From Sphingobium cupriresistens (GTDB lineage Bacteria > Pseudomonadota > Alphaproteobacteria > Sphingomonadales > Sphingomonadaceae), in contig NZ_SEOO01000002.1 of assembly GCF_004152865.1 (NCBI RefSeq), positions 1-64,000 of the forward strand: a stretch of 64,000 bases of DNA, given 5' to 3'. Positions 28,581 through 38,860 of this stretch are shown here, one piece after another. Every line of letters starts with the position of its first letter. Positions within the stretch are counted from its first letter, which is position 1. The translations under genes were made by a program, and so were the position numbers. The notes beneath the pieces are model-generated. The model was not told the DNA's origin. It made no database searches and saw only the letters and a list, made by a program, of their open reading frames with translations.

Positions 28581-31109
28581 ATGCAGAGGCGCTTCAACCC
28601 GCTTGAGGCCGACGCCCGCTGGCAGGCGACCTGGGACGAACGGCAGAGTTTCAAGGCCGACGACGCATCGTCCAAGCCGCGCAGCTATGTGCTGGAGATG
28701 TTCCCCTATCCGTCGGGGCGCATCCATATTGGGCATGTCCGCAATTATTCGATGGGCGACGTGCTGGCGCGATTCCGCCGGATGACGGGGCATGAAGTGC
28801 TGCATCCGATGGGCTGGGACGCCTTTGGGATGCCGGCCGAAAATGCGGCGATGGAAAAGAAGGTCCATCCGGGCGAATGGACGCGGTCCAACATCGCCAA
28901 TATGCGCGCGCAGCTCAAAAAGCTGGGCTTTGCGATCGACTGGAGCCGCGAACTCGCCACCTGCGAGCCGGACTATTATGGCCATGAACAAGCGCTGTTC
29001 CTGGACATGCTGGAAGCGGGCCTGGTCTATCGCAAGGAATCGGCGGTCAATTGGGACCCGGTCGATATGACGGTGCTGGCCAACGAGCAGGTGATCGACG
29101 GACGCGGCTGGCGGTCGGGCGCGCTGGTCGAGAAGCGCAAGCTGTCCCAGTGGTTCCTCAAAATCACCCAGTTCGCCGACGATCTGGTTGCGGGCCTGGC
29201 CACGCTGGACCAGTGGCCGGACAAGGTGAAGCTGATGCAGGAAAACTGGATCGGCAAGTCGGTCGGCCTGCAATTTCACTTCGAGCCGGTCGCGCCGTTC
29301 GACAGCCGGATCGACGTCTATTCGACCCGGCCCGACACGATTTTCGGGGCGAGCTTCGTCGCGATCGCGGCAGACCATCCGATCGCGCAGGCGGTCGCCG
29401 CGACCAACCCGCAAGCGGTCGCGTTCATCGAACAATGCAAGGCAGGCGGCACCACCGCTGCCGAGCTGGAAACGGCGGAGAAGCTGGGCTTCGACACCGG
29501 CCTGAGCGTCGCGCATCCGTTCGATCCCGACTGGCAATTGCCCGTGTTCATCGCCAATTTCGTGCTGATGGACTATGGCACCGGCGCGGTCATGGGCGTG
29601 CCCGCGCATGACCAGCGCGATCTGGACTTTGCGCGCAAATATATGCTGCCGGTCGAGCGGGTGGTCGCGCCGGAAGGCGAGGCCGACACGCCGATCCATG
29701 ACGAAGCCTATACCGGCCCCGGCAAGTTGGTGAACTCGCGTTTCCTGGACGGGATGAGCGTGGACGAGGCGAAGGCCGCCGTCATCGCGCGGGCCGAATC
29801 GGAAGGCTGGGGCGCGGGCAAGACCGTGTTCCGGCTGCGCGACTGGGGCGTGTCGCGCCAGCGTTACTGGGGCACGCCGATCCCGGTCATCCATTGCGCG
29901 ACGTGCGGCCCGGTGGGCGTGCCCAAGGAACAGTTGCCGGTCATCCTGCCCGAAGACATCACGTTCGACGTGCCGGGCAATCCGCTGGACCGCCATCCGA
30001 CCTGGAAGCATGTCGATTGTCCAAGCTGCGGCCAGCCGGCGGTGCGCGAAACCGATACGCTCGATACCTTCGCCGATTCGAGCTGGTATTTCATCCGCTT
30101 CGCCAGCCAGCCGTCGGACAAGCCGTTCGATCGGAAGACAGTCGAAAAATGGCTGCCGGTCGGGCAGTATATCGGCGGCGTGGAACATGCGATCCTGCAT
30201 CTCCTCTATGCCCGCTTCTGGACCCGCGCCCTCCAGCATATGGGGCAGTTGGGCTTTGCCGAGCCGTTCACCGGCCTGTTCACGCAGGGGATGGTGACGC
30301 ATGAGACGTATAGCCGCGAACAGGGCGAGGGCCTGCCCCCTGTCTATTTCGCGCCGGGCGAGATCGACCGGACGTCCGAGGGGGCGACGCTGATCGCCGA
30401 CGCTGCGCCGGTCGAAGTCGGCCGCGTGATCAAAATGTCCAAGTCCAAGAAGAATGTCGTCGATCCCGACGACATCATCGCCCAATATGGCGCGGACGCG
30501 GTGCGCTGGTTCATGTTGTCGGACAGCCCGCCCGAACGCGACCTGCCCTGGACCGAGGCCGGGATCGAAGGCAGTTGGCGCTTCGTCAACCGCGTCTGGC
30601 GGCTGTTTGGCGACTGCGATGCAAGCGCCGAGGGCCAGGACAAAGCGCTGGACCGCAAGCTGCACCAGACCGTCGATGGCGTCGCGCGGGATATCGAGGC
30701 GCTGGGCTTCAACAAGGCCGTCGCCAAAATCTACGAACTCACCAACGCGATCGAGAAGGCCAAGCCGTCCGCGTCGCGCACCGCCGCGATCCGCGGACTC
30801 GCCCTGCTGGTCGCACCGATGACCCCGCATCTGGCCGAAGAAGGCTGGGCGGAGATGGGTGGAGAAGGCCTGATCGCCGACGCCGCCTGGCCGCCGGTCG
30901 ATCCCGCGCTGCTGGTGGACGATGAAGTCACCATCGCCTGCCAGGTGATGGGCAAGCTGCGCGACACCATCACCGTGCCCAAGGGGACGGCGAAGGACGA
31001 ACTGGAACGGCTGGCGCTGGCCGCTCCGAACGTCGTGCGCATCCTCGACGGCGCGACGCCCAAGAAGATCATCGTGGTGCCCGACCGGCTGGTGAATATC
31101 GTCTTCTAA
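28581..31109 (+). CDS. leuS: Leucine--tRNA ligase
   Basis: An 842-residue class I aminoacyl-tRNA synthetase. HIGH signature '[18 protein letters not shown]' (near residue 48), KMSKS at ~619 ('[28 protein letters not shown]'), and the editing (CP1) domain between ('[21 protein letters not shown]'). Length is standard. It is followed 63 bases later by lptE, which together with holA probably forms the same operon. Confidence 0.97.
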   Translation: MQRRFNPLEADARWQATWDERQSFKADDASSKPRSYVLEMFPYPSGRIHIGHVRNYSMGDVLARFRRMTGHEVLHPMGWDAFGMPAENAAMEKKVHPGEWTRSNIANMRAQLKKLGFAIDWSRELATCEPDYYGHEQALFLDMLEAGLVYRKESAVNWDPVDMTVLANEQVIDGRGWRSGALVEKRKLSQWFLKITQFADDLVAGLATLDQWPDKVKLMQENWIGKSVGLQFHFEPVAPFDSRIDVYSTRPDTIFGASFVAIAADHPIAQAVAATNPQAVAFIEQCKAGGTTAAELETAEKLGFDTGLSVAHPFDPDWQLPVFIANFVLMDYGTGAVMGVPAHDQRDLDFARKYMLPVERVVAPEGEADTPIHDEAYTGPGKLVNSRFLDGMSVDEAKAAVIARAESEGWGAGKTVFRLRDWGVSRQRYWGTPIPVIHCATCGPVGVPKEQLPVILPEDITFDVPGNPLDRHPTWKHVDCPSCGQPAVRETDTLDTFADSSWYFIRFASQPSDKPFDRKTVEKWLPVGQYIGGVEHAILHLLYARFWTRALQHMGQLGFAEPFTGLFTQGMVTHETYSREQGEGLPPVYFAPGEIDRTSEGATLIADAAPVEVGRVIKMSKSKKNVVDPDDIIAQYGADAVRWFMLSDSPPERDLPWTEAGIEGSWRFVNRVWRLFGDCDASAEGQDKALDRKLHQTVDGVARDIEALGFNKAVAKIYELTNAIEKAKPSASRTAAIRGLALLVAPMTPHLAEEGWAEMGGEGLIADAAWPPVDPALLVDDEVTIACQVMGKLRDTITVPKGTAKDELERLALAAPNVVRILDGATPKKIIVVPDRLVNIVF

Positions 31110-31130
31110 AACGGCCTGGAAGGCAGGAAG

Positions 31131-31157
31131 GGGCTTCGACAAGCTCAGCCCGAACGG
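31131..31157. repeat. Dispersed palindromic repeat (half unit)
   Basis: GGGCTTCGACAAGCTCAGCC (31131-31150), continuing CGAACGG, lies between leuS and lptE. It shares its core (CTTCG..AAGC / CTGAGC..GAAG, GAACGG) with the arms of the inverted repeat at 62296-62380, so it is likely one member of an interspersed REP-like family. Confidence 0.55.
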
Positions 31158-31172
31158 TTAAAGGTCTCACCC

Positions 31173-31673
31173 ATGAAGCGCATCCTGCCCCTGCTCGCCA
31201 TCCCGTTGCTCCTCTCCGCTTGCGGGCTGCGCCCCGTTTATGGCGGTGGCGGGCAGGGCGCGGTGGCGCAGGCTTTGGGCAATGTCACGGTCGAACCGAT
31301 CGAGGGCAAGGGCGGCTGGCTGGTGCGCAACGCGCTGAACGACCGGCTTTCGGCGATGCGCAGCGGATCGGGTCCGCGCTACAAATTGGTGGTGAAGCTG
31401 GACGACGATATCAGCGGCTTTGGCCTGCGGTCCGATGCCGCGATCACGCGCGAGCGGCGCACGTTGCGGGCGCGTTATCAACTGGTGGATGAAACCACCG
31501 GCGCGCAGTTGCTGGACGATACCGCCGGGTCCGATGCGGGCATCGATGTCACGTCGAGCGAATATGCCACGATCGCGGCCGAAGACACGGCGCTGGAACG
31601 GCTGTCGCAGACGGTGGCGGACCAGATCGTCACCCGGCTGGCGCTCTATTCGCGCAAGGCCGCGAATCCTTGA
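31173..31673 (+). CDS. lptE: LPS-assembly lipoprotein LptE
   Basis: A 166-residue outer-membrane lipoprotein with lipobox LLSAC (Cys17) followed by 'GLRPVYGG', the typical LptE N-terminus. LptE plugs the LptD barrel that inserts LPS (or sphingomonad glycosphingolipid-compatible cargo) in the outer leaflet. Its stop overlaps the TTG start of holA (TTGA), and this lptE-holA order follows leuS as in many alphaproteobacteria. Confidence 0.9.
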   Translation: MKRILPLLAIPLLLSACGLRPVYGGGGQGAVAQALGNVTVEPIEGKGGWLVRNALNDRLSAMRSGSGPRYKLVVKLDDDISGFGLRSDAAITRERRTLRARYQLVDETTGAQLLDDTAGSDAGIDVTSSEYATIAAEDTALERLSQTVADQIVTRLALYSRKAANP

Positions 31674-32698
31674 AGGCCAATCGCGGCCAGATCGAACGGG
31701 CGCTCGACGCGCCGCCACAGGATATCCGCTTCTTCCTGCTCTACGGACCTGACGAAGCAGGCAGCCAATCGCTGGCCAAGCGGCTGGAGCGCGCCATGGG
31801 GCCGCAGGCGGAACGGATCGACCTGGACGGCGCGACGCTGAAGGACGATCCCGCCCGGCTGCCCGACGAAGCCGCATCCTTTTCCATGTTCGGCGACAAA
31901 CGCTGGATTCGCATCAGCGGCATGGGCGAGGAATCGGTCCCGGCGCTGACCGCCCTGCTGGAGGCGGAAGCCGCCGGCAACCCGGTGATCGCGGTCGCCG
32001 GCGCGCTGAAAGCCACGTCGAAGCTTGTCAAGCTGGCGCTGGATCACAAGGCGGTGATGGCCTGCATCTCCTACCAGCCCGACGCGCGCGAATCGGAACA
32101 GATCGCAGTCGGCATCGCGCGCGACGGCGGGCTGCGCCTGCCATCAGACCTCGCCCGCCGCATCGTCGATCTCGCCAATGGCGACCGCGCGCTGATGACC
32201 GGCGAGATCGAGAAGCTGATCCTCTATCTCGACGCCGCGCCCGACCGCCCGCGCGAAGCGACGGCGGAGGCGCTCGACGCCTTGTCCGCCGACAATCCCG
32301 ATACGGAGGTCGGCCCGCTGGTCAACGCCGTGCTGGGCGGCGACCTGAAAGCCATGCACCGCGAACTCACCAGCCTCAGCGAAACCGGCACCGCGATGGC
32401 CTCGGTCATCCGGCCGCTGCTGAACCGCGCGATGCTGATCGCCCATATCCGCACCGAGTTCGACGCGAGCGGCCGGCTGGAAGGCGCGGTCGAGGCGGCG
32501 GGCAAGGCGGTATTCTGGAAGGAAAAGGGGCTGGTGTCGCGGCAGGTGCGGCAATGGGATGCGCCCGGCATCGCCCGCGTACTGCAACGGCTGCTGGATG
32601 CGGAGCGCGCCACGCGGTCGGGCCGGGGGCTGGGCGACCTGATGGTCCGCCATGAATTGCTGACGATCGCGCGGCAGGCAGCGCGCGAGCGGGTCTGA
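31670..32698 (+). CDS. holA: DNA polymerase III subunit delta
   Basis: A 342-residue clamp-loader subunit. 'FFLLYGPDEAGSQSLAKRLERAMG' (residues ~21-44) resembles the degenerate P-loop region of delta, and 'RSGRGLGDLMVRHELLTIARQAAR' is the conserved C-terminal collar segment. It opens the sliding clamp at replication forks. The start is TTG, overlapping the lptE stop by four bases, indicating coupled translation. Confidence 0.93.
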   Translation: MKANRGQIERALDAPPQDIRFFLLYGPDEAGSQSLAKRLERAMGPQAERIDLDGATLKDDPARLPDEAASFSMFGDKRWIRISGMGEESVPALTALLEAEAAGNPVIAVAGALKATSKLVKLALDHKAVMACISYQPDARESEQIAVGIARDGGLRLPSDLARRIVDLANGDRALMTGEIEKLILYLDAAPDRPREATAEALDALSADNPDTEVGPLVNAVLGGDLKAMHRELTSLSETGTAMASVIRPLLNRAMLIAHIRTEFDASGRLEGAVEAAGKAVFWKEKGLVSRQVRQWDAPGIARVLQRLLDAERATRSGRGLGDLMVRHELLTIARQAARERV

Positions 32699-32743
32699 AT
32701 CCGAAGGCTTGAACCCCCGGTCCGCCGGGGCCATATTGCGGTC

Positions 32744-33148
32744 ATGGACAAGCTGAACCTGAGCGAAGCCGAATGGCGCGCACGCCTTTCCCCCGAACAA
32801 TATCATGTGCTGCGCGAAGCCGGCACGGAACGGGCCTTCACCGGCCCCTATAATGGCAACAAGGCCGACGGCGTCTATTATTGCGCCGGATGCGGCGCGG
32901 AACTGTTCGACGCGGAAGAAAAATATGACAGCGGATCGGGCTGGCCCAGCTTCACCGCGCCGGTGGATATCGACGCGGTCGAGGAAATTCGCGACGCCAG
33001 CCACGGCATGGTCCGCACCGAAGTGCGCTGCGCGACCTGCGAGGGCCATCTGGGCCATGTCTTCCCTGACGGGCCGGGCGTCAACGGCCTGCGCTATTGC
33101 ATGAACAGCGCCAGCCTGGATTTCAAGCCGCGCGACGAAGAGGCGTAA
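32744..33148 (+). CDS. msrB: Peptide-methionine (R)-S-oxide reductase
   Basis: A 134-residue MsrB that reduces methionine-R-sulfoxide in proteins. Zinc-binding Cys pairs 'CAGCG' and '[12 protein letters not shown]' and the catalytic Cys in '[12 protein letters not shown]' are present. Other conserved blocks are '[14 protein letters not shown]' and '[13 protein letters not shown]'. It is a stand-alone cytoplasmic form with no signal peptide. Confidence 0.96.
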   Translation: MDKLNLSEAEWRARLSPEQYHVLREAGTERAFTGPYNGNKADGVYYCAGCGAELFDAEEKYDSGSGWPSFTAPVDIDAVEEIRDASHGMVRTEVRCATCEGHLGHVFPDGPGVNGLRYCMNSASLDFKPRDEEA

Positions 33149-33303
33149 CGGCCTACATCCGTTCGTTTCGAACCAGCGGGGCCGTCTTATTCATTCCCGG
33201 TAAAGCGCCGCTCTCCATGGAAGGCGCGACGGTCTTTTTCCGCGCCGGACGCATGATTTGCGCTGGCAGGGGCCGGGATTAGCGCGTATCCGGGGCGGCA
33301 CAA

Positions 33304-35427
33304 ATGGCAGGATCAGGCAAGAGCAAGGGCGCGCCGCGTGGCCGCGCGAAGACATGGATGCTGCGCGGGCTGAAGATCGGCCTCGCGGCGGCGGTGGCGG
33401 GCCTGCTGGCGGTGGTGATCGCTGTGGTGATCGCGATGCATTCGCTGCCCAGTTATGACAGCCTGAAATCCTCCCCCAACGGCCAGATGATCCGCGTTCA
33501 TGCCGCAGACGGCAGCGTCATCGTGTCGTTGGGGCCGAGTTTCGGACGCTGGATGGATTATGACCAGATTCCGCAGGTCATGATCGACGCGATGGTGTCG
33601 ACCGAGGACAAGCGTTTCTACCTGCACCCCGGCGTCGATCCGATCGGCATGGCGCGCGCCGCCTGGGTCGCGGTGGAACGACGCGGATCGGGCCGTCGCT
33701 GGCAGGGCGCATCGACCATCACCCAGCAGGTGACGCGCAACATCTTTCTCAACAACAGCTATAGTTTCGGCCGCAAGATCCGCGAAATGGTGCTGGCGCT
33801 GGCGCTGGAGCGCAAATTCTCCAAGCGGCAGATCCTCGAACTCTATCTGAACAAGGTCTATTTCGGCGGCGGCGCCTATGGCATCGACGCGGCCAGCCGC
33901 AAATTTTTCGGCCACCCCGCCACCAGCCTGGACCTGCCCGAAGCCGCGATCGTCGCCGGGCTGGTCAAGGCGCCGTCCAGCTATTCCCCCACCGCCGACG
34001 CGGAAGCGGCGATCGGCCGCGCCGGGGTGGTGCTGGACCTGATGCAGGAAAATGGCGTGATTTCCGCTTCGCAGCGGGCTGACGCCGACATCCAGAATGT
34101 CAAGCTGGCGCCCGAAGCGCCGCAGAACAGCGTGCGCTATTTCACCGACTGGGCGCTGCCCCAACTCGACCTGCTGATCGACGAGCCGAACGAGCCGCTG
34201 GAAGTCTATACCACCATCGACCTCAATATGCAGAAGGCCGCGACGGCAGCGATCCAGGCCAATGTCCCGTCCGGCACGCAAGGGGCGCTGGTCAGCCTGG
34301 ACCGCGACGGCGCTGTGCGGGCGATGGTCGGCGGCCTCGATTATGTGACGTCCAACTATAATCGCGCCACCACCGCGACGCGCCAGCCGGGGTCCGCCTG
34401 GAAGATTTTCGTTTATATGGCGGCGCTGGAGGCAGGCTATACGCCCGATACCGGCGTGACCGACGAGCCGGTGACGATCAATGGCTGGTCGCCGCGCAAC
34501 AGTTCGGGCCGCTTTTCCGGCGACATCGATATCCGCACCGCCTTCGCCTATTCGATCAACACGGTCGCTGCGAAGCTGGGCGTCGAGGTCGGCTTCCCGA
34601 CCGTCGCCGACATGGCCCGCCGGTTCGGTATCACGACGCCGGTCAACACCCACCCTTCCATGGTGCTGGGCACGTCCGACGTGCGCCTGATCGACATGAC
34701 CCGCGCCGCCGCCTCGATCGCGCGCAAGGGCATTGCGGTGACGCCCTATGGCATTACCAAGGTTACGACCGCCGACGGCCGGATGCTCTACAGCCACCAG
34801 GACGACACCAGCCGCGTGCTGGTCGCGCCCTGGGTCGCCGCCGGCATGACCGACCTGATGCAGACGGCGGTCAGCACCGGCACCGGCAAGGCGGCGCAGA
34901 TCGGCCGCCCGGTGGCGGGCAAGACCGGCACCACGACCAGCAACAAGGATGGCTATTTCCTGGGCTTTTCCAGCGGCATCACGACCGGCGTATGGATGGG
35001 ACGCGACGACGCCAAGGCGGTCGGCGGACTGCAAGGCGGGCGTGCGCCGGCCCACGCCTTCGCCGATTATATGAAGGTCGCCGTCTCCAAGCGGCCGGTG
35101 GAGCAGTTCGAAACCCAGGTGACCCTGCCCGAATGGCAGTTGGAGCCGGACGAGGAAGCCTATTATGGCGGCCCCGACAACGGCATCGATGGCGGCAGGG
35201 GCGGCGGCATGATGGTCGATGAGAATGGCCTGCCGATCGAACGGCCGCGCGCCGATCCCTATGAAGCCGGGAGCGATGATCCGCAGATGGAGGTCGATCC
35301 AGAAGACCGGCCGAGGCAGGACCGACCGCAACCGCCGCGCATCGACCAGCAATGGATCGACAATGTGCTGGGCCGTGATCGCCAGCAGAGGCCGACGCCT
35401 GCACCGCGCCCGTCGCCCAACCCCTAA
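33304..35427 (+). CDS. Class A penicillin-binding protein (PBP1A-like)
   Basis: A 707-residue bifunctional peptidoglycan synthase. One membrane helix (residues ~22-44), then a GT51 glycosyltransferase domain ('STEDKRFYLHPGVDP' with catalytic Glu101, 'QGASTITQQVTRNIFL'), then a transpeptidase domain with SxxK 'GSAWKI' near 364, SxN 'YSINTVAAK', and KTGTT near 540. The ~100-residue C-terminal tail is Asp/Pro/Gln/Arg-rich and probably disordered. A hydrophilic loop precedes the membrane helix. It is convergent with a secreted aspartyl protease gene. Confidence 0.94.
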   Translation: MAGSGKSKGAPRGRAKTWMLRGLKIGLAAAVAGLLAVVIAVVIAMHSLPSYDSLKSSPNGQMIRVHAADGSVIVSLGPSFGRWMDYDQIPQVMIDAMVSTEDKRFYLHPGVDPIGMARAAWVAVERRGSGRRWQGASTITQQVTRNIFLNNSYSFGRKIREMVLALALERKFSKRQILELYLNKVYFGGGAYGIDAASRKFFGHPATSLDLPEAAIVAGLVKAPSSYSPTADAEAAIGRAGVVLDLMQENGVISASQRADADIQNVKLAPEAPQNSVRYFTDWALPQLDLLIDEPNEPLEVYTTIDLNMQKAATAAIQANVPSGTQGALVSLDRDGAVRAMVGGLDYVTSNYNRATTATRQPGSAWKIFVYMAALEAGYTPDTGVTDEPVTINGWSPRNSSGRFSGDIDIRTAFAYSINTVAAKLGVEVGFPTVADMARRFGITTPVNTHPSMVLGTSDVRLIDMTRAAASIARKGIAVTPYGITKVTTADGRMLYSHQDDTSRVLVAPWVAAGMTDLMQTAVSTGTGKAAQIGRPVAGKTGTTTSNKDGYFLGFSSGITTGVWMGRDDAKAVGGLQGGRAPAHAFADYMKVAVSKRPVEQFETQVTLPEWQLEPDEEAYYGGPDNGIDGGRGGGMMVDENGLPIERPRADPYEAGSDDPQMEVDPEDRPRQDRPQPPRIDQQWIDNVLGRDRQQRPTPAPRPSPNP

Positions 35428-35429
35428 GC

Positions 35430-36422
35430 CTAACCCTTCACCTCGTCATTGGCGGCGAAGCGCGTCTTGTCGAGCGCGCTGCCGTCGGGCAGCAGGAAGT
35501 CGACCTTCCCCCGGCCGAAATCGATCGCCACCCGGTCGAAAATCTTAAGCGCGCTGATGCCCAGCAGCAGCGCCGGCTTGTCCTGCATCCCCAGTTCGGC
35601 AAAGGGGCTGGCGTCGGCGAACAGCACGGGCACGTCGATCAGATTGACGCGGCCCATGCGCACCGACTTGATCCGCCCGACCTGCCCCGTCAGCGTGCCA
35701 CCAGTGACGCTGGTCAGCGCCGCCGTCATCATCGCGGGGGCGCGCTTCTTAGCCATCAGCTTGTCGCGCAGCGCGATATTGCCGATGCTGAAATTGGTGC
35801 CGGTGTCGAGCATGATGTTGACCCGCATCCCGTTGACTTCGGAATCGAGCAGGATCAGCTGACCCCGCTTGCGCCGCGCCTCCACCACGATGGTATCGGG
35901 ATCGGCCGACAGCCGACGGCGGGGGTTGCTGCCGCTGATTTCCATCCGGCCGGTGCGGAAATCCAGCGTCAGCCGCTTCGCGTGCAAACTGTCCAGCCCC
36001 AATAGGCCCGGCGCGCCCAGATGTTCGCCTTCCAGCACCGGCGCCTCGATATCCTCGATGGTGCCGCCACCAAAGCCCAGCCGCGGCACCGCGACCGTCC
36101 CGGCTTCCGACCGGCCGGTCATGCTGATGATCGTGACATTGGCGCGCGGCGACAGCGCCAGCTCCTGCGCCAGATCGCGCGCGATCACGGTGCGCTGCGA
36201 TCCGGTGTCGATGATGAAGTTCCACGGCCCCTTGCCGTCGATCGAAATCGGGATGGTCACCCGTGCGTCCAGCGCGGGACCGGTCTGGACGACCGTCGGC
36301 GGCACGTCGGGATCGAGGATCGCAGGGGCGGGCAGGGACGCATCCTGAGTGGCCAGCGCAGGATCGCCGATCGCCAGCGCGAACCCCAGCAACACCCTCA
36401 TGCAGAGAAGGAGCCGTCCCAT
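35430..36422 (-). CDS. Secreted retropepsin-like protein with two DTG motifs
   Basis: A 330-residue protein with an N-terminal signal ('RVLLGFALAIGDPALA'). It contains two aspartyl-protease half domains in one chain: 'FIIDTGSQRTVIARDLA' (Asp72) and 'IMLDTGTNFSIGN' (Asp206). Such tandem DTG proteins resemble pepsin-like pseudo-dimers made of retropepsin halves. The substrate is unknown. ATG at 36422 has GGATGAGG ahead; an ATG at 36401 is also in frame. It is divergent from rho. Confidence 0.82.
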   Translation of the reverse strand: MGRLLLCMRVLLGFALAIGDPALATQDASLPAPAILDPDVPPTVVQTGPALDARVTIPISIDGKGPWNFIIDTGSQRTVIARDLAQELALSPRANVTIISMTGRSEAGTVAVPRLGFGGGTIEDIEAPVLEGEHLGAPGLLGLDSLHAKRLTLDFRTGRMEISGSNPRRRLSADPDTIVVEARRKRGQLILLDSEVNGMRVNIMLDTGTNFSIGNIALRDKLMAKKRAPAMMTAALTSVTGGTLTGQVGRIKSVRMGRVNLIDVPVLFADASPFAELGMQDKPALLLGISALKIFDRVAIDFGRGKVDFLLPDGSALDKTRFAANDEVKG

Positions 36423-36546
36423 ATCCTCATCCTTCCATTTTATGCCTCGCTTATACCATGGAAGGCCATGGTCGCACCAGCGGCACCGCCCGGCGCGAAT
36501 TGCGGTGGAAAGGCGATTTTCCGCCGCTGCGGCCTGCTATCATGTC

Positions 36547-36575
36547 TTGACTTGACCATGGGCCGATCGCTAAAC
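36547..36575 (+). promoter_or_regulatory. Candidate rho promoter
   Basis: TTGACT (36547-36552), 17-base spacer, CTAAAC (36570-36575), giving a leader of about 105 bases before rho. A long leader is usual for rho, which autoregulates. The -10 match is only fair. Confidence 0.4.
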
Positions 36576-36688
36576 GCCAAATGATAGCGCCCTTCCGTTC
36601 GGAACGGGACTCGACCGGCGTCCTGCCTGGTTCGCAATCCTTCCCCTTTCAGCCCTACTTTACCCTCTCGCCATCGGACCGATTCGCA

Positions 36689-37945
36689 ATGCACCTCAAG
36701 GACCTCAAGAAAACAGCGCCCGCAGACTTGGTCACCATGGCCGAAGAGCTGGGCGTCGAAAGCGCATCGACGCTGCGCAAGCAGGATCTGATGTTTGCGA
36801 TCCTGAAGGCCGAGGCTGAAAATGGCGAGCAGATCATGGGCGAGGGCACGATCGAGGTGCTGCCCGACGGCTTCGGCTTTCTGCGCAGCCCCGAAGCGAA
36901 CTTTTTGGCCGGTCCAGACGATATTTATGTCTCGCCCAATCAGGTGCGCCGCTTCGGCCTGCGCACCGGCGATACGGTGGATGGCGAAATCCGCGCGCCC
37001 AAGGATGGCGAGCGCTATTTCGCGTTGGTGAAGCTCAACACCGTCAATTTCGACGACCCCGATGTGGTCCGCCATCGCGTGAATTTCGACAATCTGACGC
37101 CGCTCTATCCCGAACAGAAGCTGACGCTCGACCCCTATGACCCGACCCAGAAGGACAAGTCGGCCCGCGTCATCGACATCGTGTCGCCGCAGGGCAAGGG
37201 CCAGCGCACGCTGATCGTCGCGCCGCCCCGCGTCGGCAAGACGGTGATGCTCCAGAATATCGCCAAGGCGATCACCGACAATCATCCCGAAGTCTTCCTG
37301 ATCGTCCTGCTGATCGACGAGCGCCCGGAAGAAGTCACCGACATGCAGCGCAGCGTGAAGGGTGAGGTCGTGTCCTCCACCTTCGACGAACCCGCCACCC
37401 GCCACGTCCAGGTCGCCGAAATGGTGATCGAAAAGGCCAAGCGCCTGGTCGAGCACAAGAAGGATGTCGTCATCCTGCTCGATTCGATCACCCGCCTCGG
37501 CCGCGCATACAACACCGTCGTCCCCTCGTCGGGCAAGGTGCTGACCGGCGGTGTGGACGCCAATGCGCTGCAGCGGCCCAAGCGCTTCTTCGGCGCGGCG
37601 CGTAACATTGAGGAGGGCGGCTCGCTCTCCATCATCGCCACCGCGCTGATCGACACCGGCAGCCGTATGGACGAAGTGATCTTCGAAGAGTTCAAGGGCA
37701 CTGGCAATTCGGAAATCGTGCTGGACCGCAAGGTCGCGGACAAGCGCATCTTCCCGGCGCTGGATGTCGGCAAGTCCGGCACCCGCAAGGAAGAGTTGCT
37801 GGTCGACAAGCCCAAGCTCAGCAAGATGTGGGTGCTACGCCGCATCCTGATGCAGATGGGCACGATCGACGCGATGGAATTCCTGCTGGACAAGATGAAG
37901 GACAGCAAGACCAACGAAGATTTCTTCGACTCCATGAATCAGTAA
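36689..37945 (+). CDS. rho: Transcription termination factor Rho
   Basis: A 418-residue hexameric RNA helicase that ends transcription at rut sites. N-terminal domain '[24 protein letters not shown]', cold-shock-like RNA-binding domain with '[45 protein letters not shown]', Walker A '[14 protein letters not shown]', Walker B '[14 protein letters not shown]', Q/R loops '[20 protein letters not shown]'. I chose the ATG at 36689, which begins the conserved N-terminus; upstream in-frame sequence is leader. A terminator follows. Confidence 0.97.
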   Translation: MHLKDLKKTAPADLVTMAEELGVESASTLRKQDLMFAILKAEAENGEQIMGEGTIEVLPDGFGFLRSPEANFLAGPDDIYVSPNQVRRFGLRTGDTVDGEIRAPKDGERYFALVKLNTVNFDDPDVVRHRVNFDNLTPLYPEQKLTLDPYDPTQKDKSARVIDIVSPQGKGQRTLIVAPPRVGKTVMLQNIAKAITDNHPEVFLIVLLIDERPEEVTDMQRSVKGEVVSSTFDEPATRHVQVAEMVIEKAKRLVEHKKDVVILLDSITRLGRAYNTVVPSSGKVLTGGVDANALQRPKRFFGAARNIEEGGSLSIIATALIDTGSRMDEVIFEEFKGTGNSEIVLDRKVADKRIFPALDVGKSGTRKEELLVDKPKLSKMWVLRRILMQMGTIDAMEFLLDKMKDSKTNEDFFDSMNQ

Positions 37946-38001
37946 GGGGCGCCCGCGATCCCTCCGATCGCGGCCCGATCCATCATAAATTTTGCCGCGA
38001 C

Positions 38002-38035
38002 AGCCGGGCCATGTATATGGTCCGGCTTTCTCCTT
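38002..38035 (+). terminator. Rho-independent terminator after rho
   Basis: AGCCGGGCCAT (38002-38012) pairs with ATGGTCCGGCT (38017-38027), one G-T wobble, GTAT loop, then a pyrimidine-rich tail TTCTCCTTT. It lies 56 bases past the rho stop and ends 30 bases before the terC start. Confidence 0.75.
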
Positions 38036-38065
38036 TCCTAAATATAGGGACGTTAGCAGGCCGCC

Positions 38066-38788
38066 ATGATCGACCTCATCGCCACCGCCGCTTCGGCGGC
38101 CCAGGGCCTCGGCTCTCCTGCCGATATCTGGCAGCACATCGTCAATGATTTCAGCAATATAACCTCACCGAGCGCGCTGGCCGCCTTTGGTCAGGTGCTG
38201 ATGATCGACATTCTTCTGGCTGGCGACAATGCGATCGTCGTCGGCGCGCTGGCGGCGGGGCTTCCGGCCGCGCAGCGCAAGAAGGTGATCCTGATCGGCA
38301 TCATCGCCGCGCTGGTGCTGCGCATCGCCTTTGCGCTCGTGGTCAGCCAGTTGATGCAGATTGTCGGCCTGATCCTGGCCGGTGGCCTGCTGCTGCTGTG
38401 GGTCAGCTTCAAGATGTGGCGTGAATTGCACCCCAAACGGGGCGGGGACACGCCAGGCGACACCAGCGACGACGATGTGTCAGGCCTGCGTCCGGCCAAG
38501 AGCTTCGCCGCAGCCGCCTGGGCCGTGGCCGTCGCCGACGTCAGCATGAGCCTGGACAATGTGCTGGCCGTCGCCGGCGCCGCGAAGGACCATCCTGGCA
38601 TCCTCATCATCGGGCTGATTCTGTCGGTCGCCCTGATGGGCATCGCGGCCAACATCATCGCCAAATATATCGAGCGTTTCCGCTGGATCGCCTATATCGG
38701 CCTCGCCGTCATCGTCTATGTCGCGGTGAAGATGATCTATGAAGGCTTTGTCGATCATCAGGTCGGAATATTGACGCTGTTCGGCTGA
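38066..38788 (+). CDS. TerC family integral membrane protein
   Basis: A 240-residue protein with about seven hydrophobic helices. The TerC signature is duplicated: 'MIDILLAGDNAIVVGALAAGLPAAQRKK' near residue 50 and 'VAVADVSMSLDNVLAVAGAAKDHPGIL' near residue 156, the acidic residues (D, E/D-N) probably coordinating metal. Relatives export Mn2+ or contribute to tellurite resistance; YjbE-type members like this are common. No manganese riboswitch is apparent upstream. It is flanked by terminators on both sides, so it is probably monocistronic. Confidence 0.92.
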   Translation: MIDLIATAASAAQGLGSPADIWQHIVNDFSNITSPSALAAFGQVLMIDILLAGDNAIVVGALAAGLPAAQRKKVILIGIIAALVLRIAFALVVSQLMQIVGLILAGGLLLLWVSFKMWRELHPKRGGDTPGDTSDDDVSGLRPAKSFAAAAWAVAVADVSMSLDNVLAVAGAAKDHPGILIIGLILSVALMGIAANIIAKYIERFRWIAYIGLAVIVYVAVKMIYEGFVDHQVGILTLFG

Positions 38789-38802
38789 ACGGCCGGCCAC
38801 GC

Positions 38803-38844
38803 AAAAAGGGGGCGGAACCTGACAGGTTCCGCCCCCTTTTTTTT
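38803..38844. terminator. Strong bidirectional terminator between terC and qor
   Basis: GGGGGCGGAACCT (38808-38820) pairs perfectly with AGGTTCCGCCCCC (38824-38836) around a 3-base loop. Five As precede and eight Ts follow, so it works for terC (plus) and for qor (minus). Confidence 0.96.
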
Positions 38845-38860
38845 GTGCTTCAGCAGAGCA

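Noticed and set aside
28368-31142. 924-codon open frame antisense to leuS
   Set aside because: Shadow of a highly GC-biased gene; His/Arg/Gln-rich composition and no family signature.
37946-38065. Manganese (yybP-ykoY) riboswitch upstream of terC
   Set aside because: The gap contains hairpins typical of a terminator, but I could not find the conserved riboswitch core.
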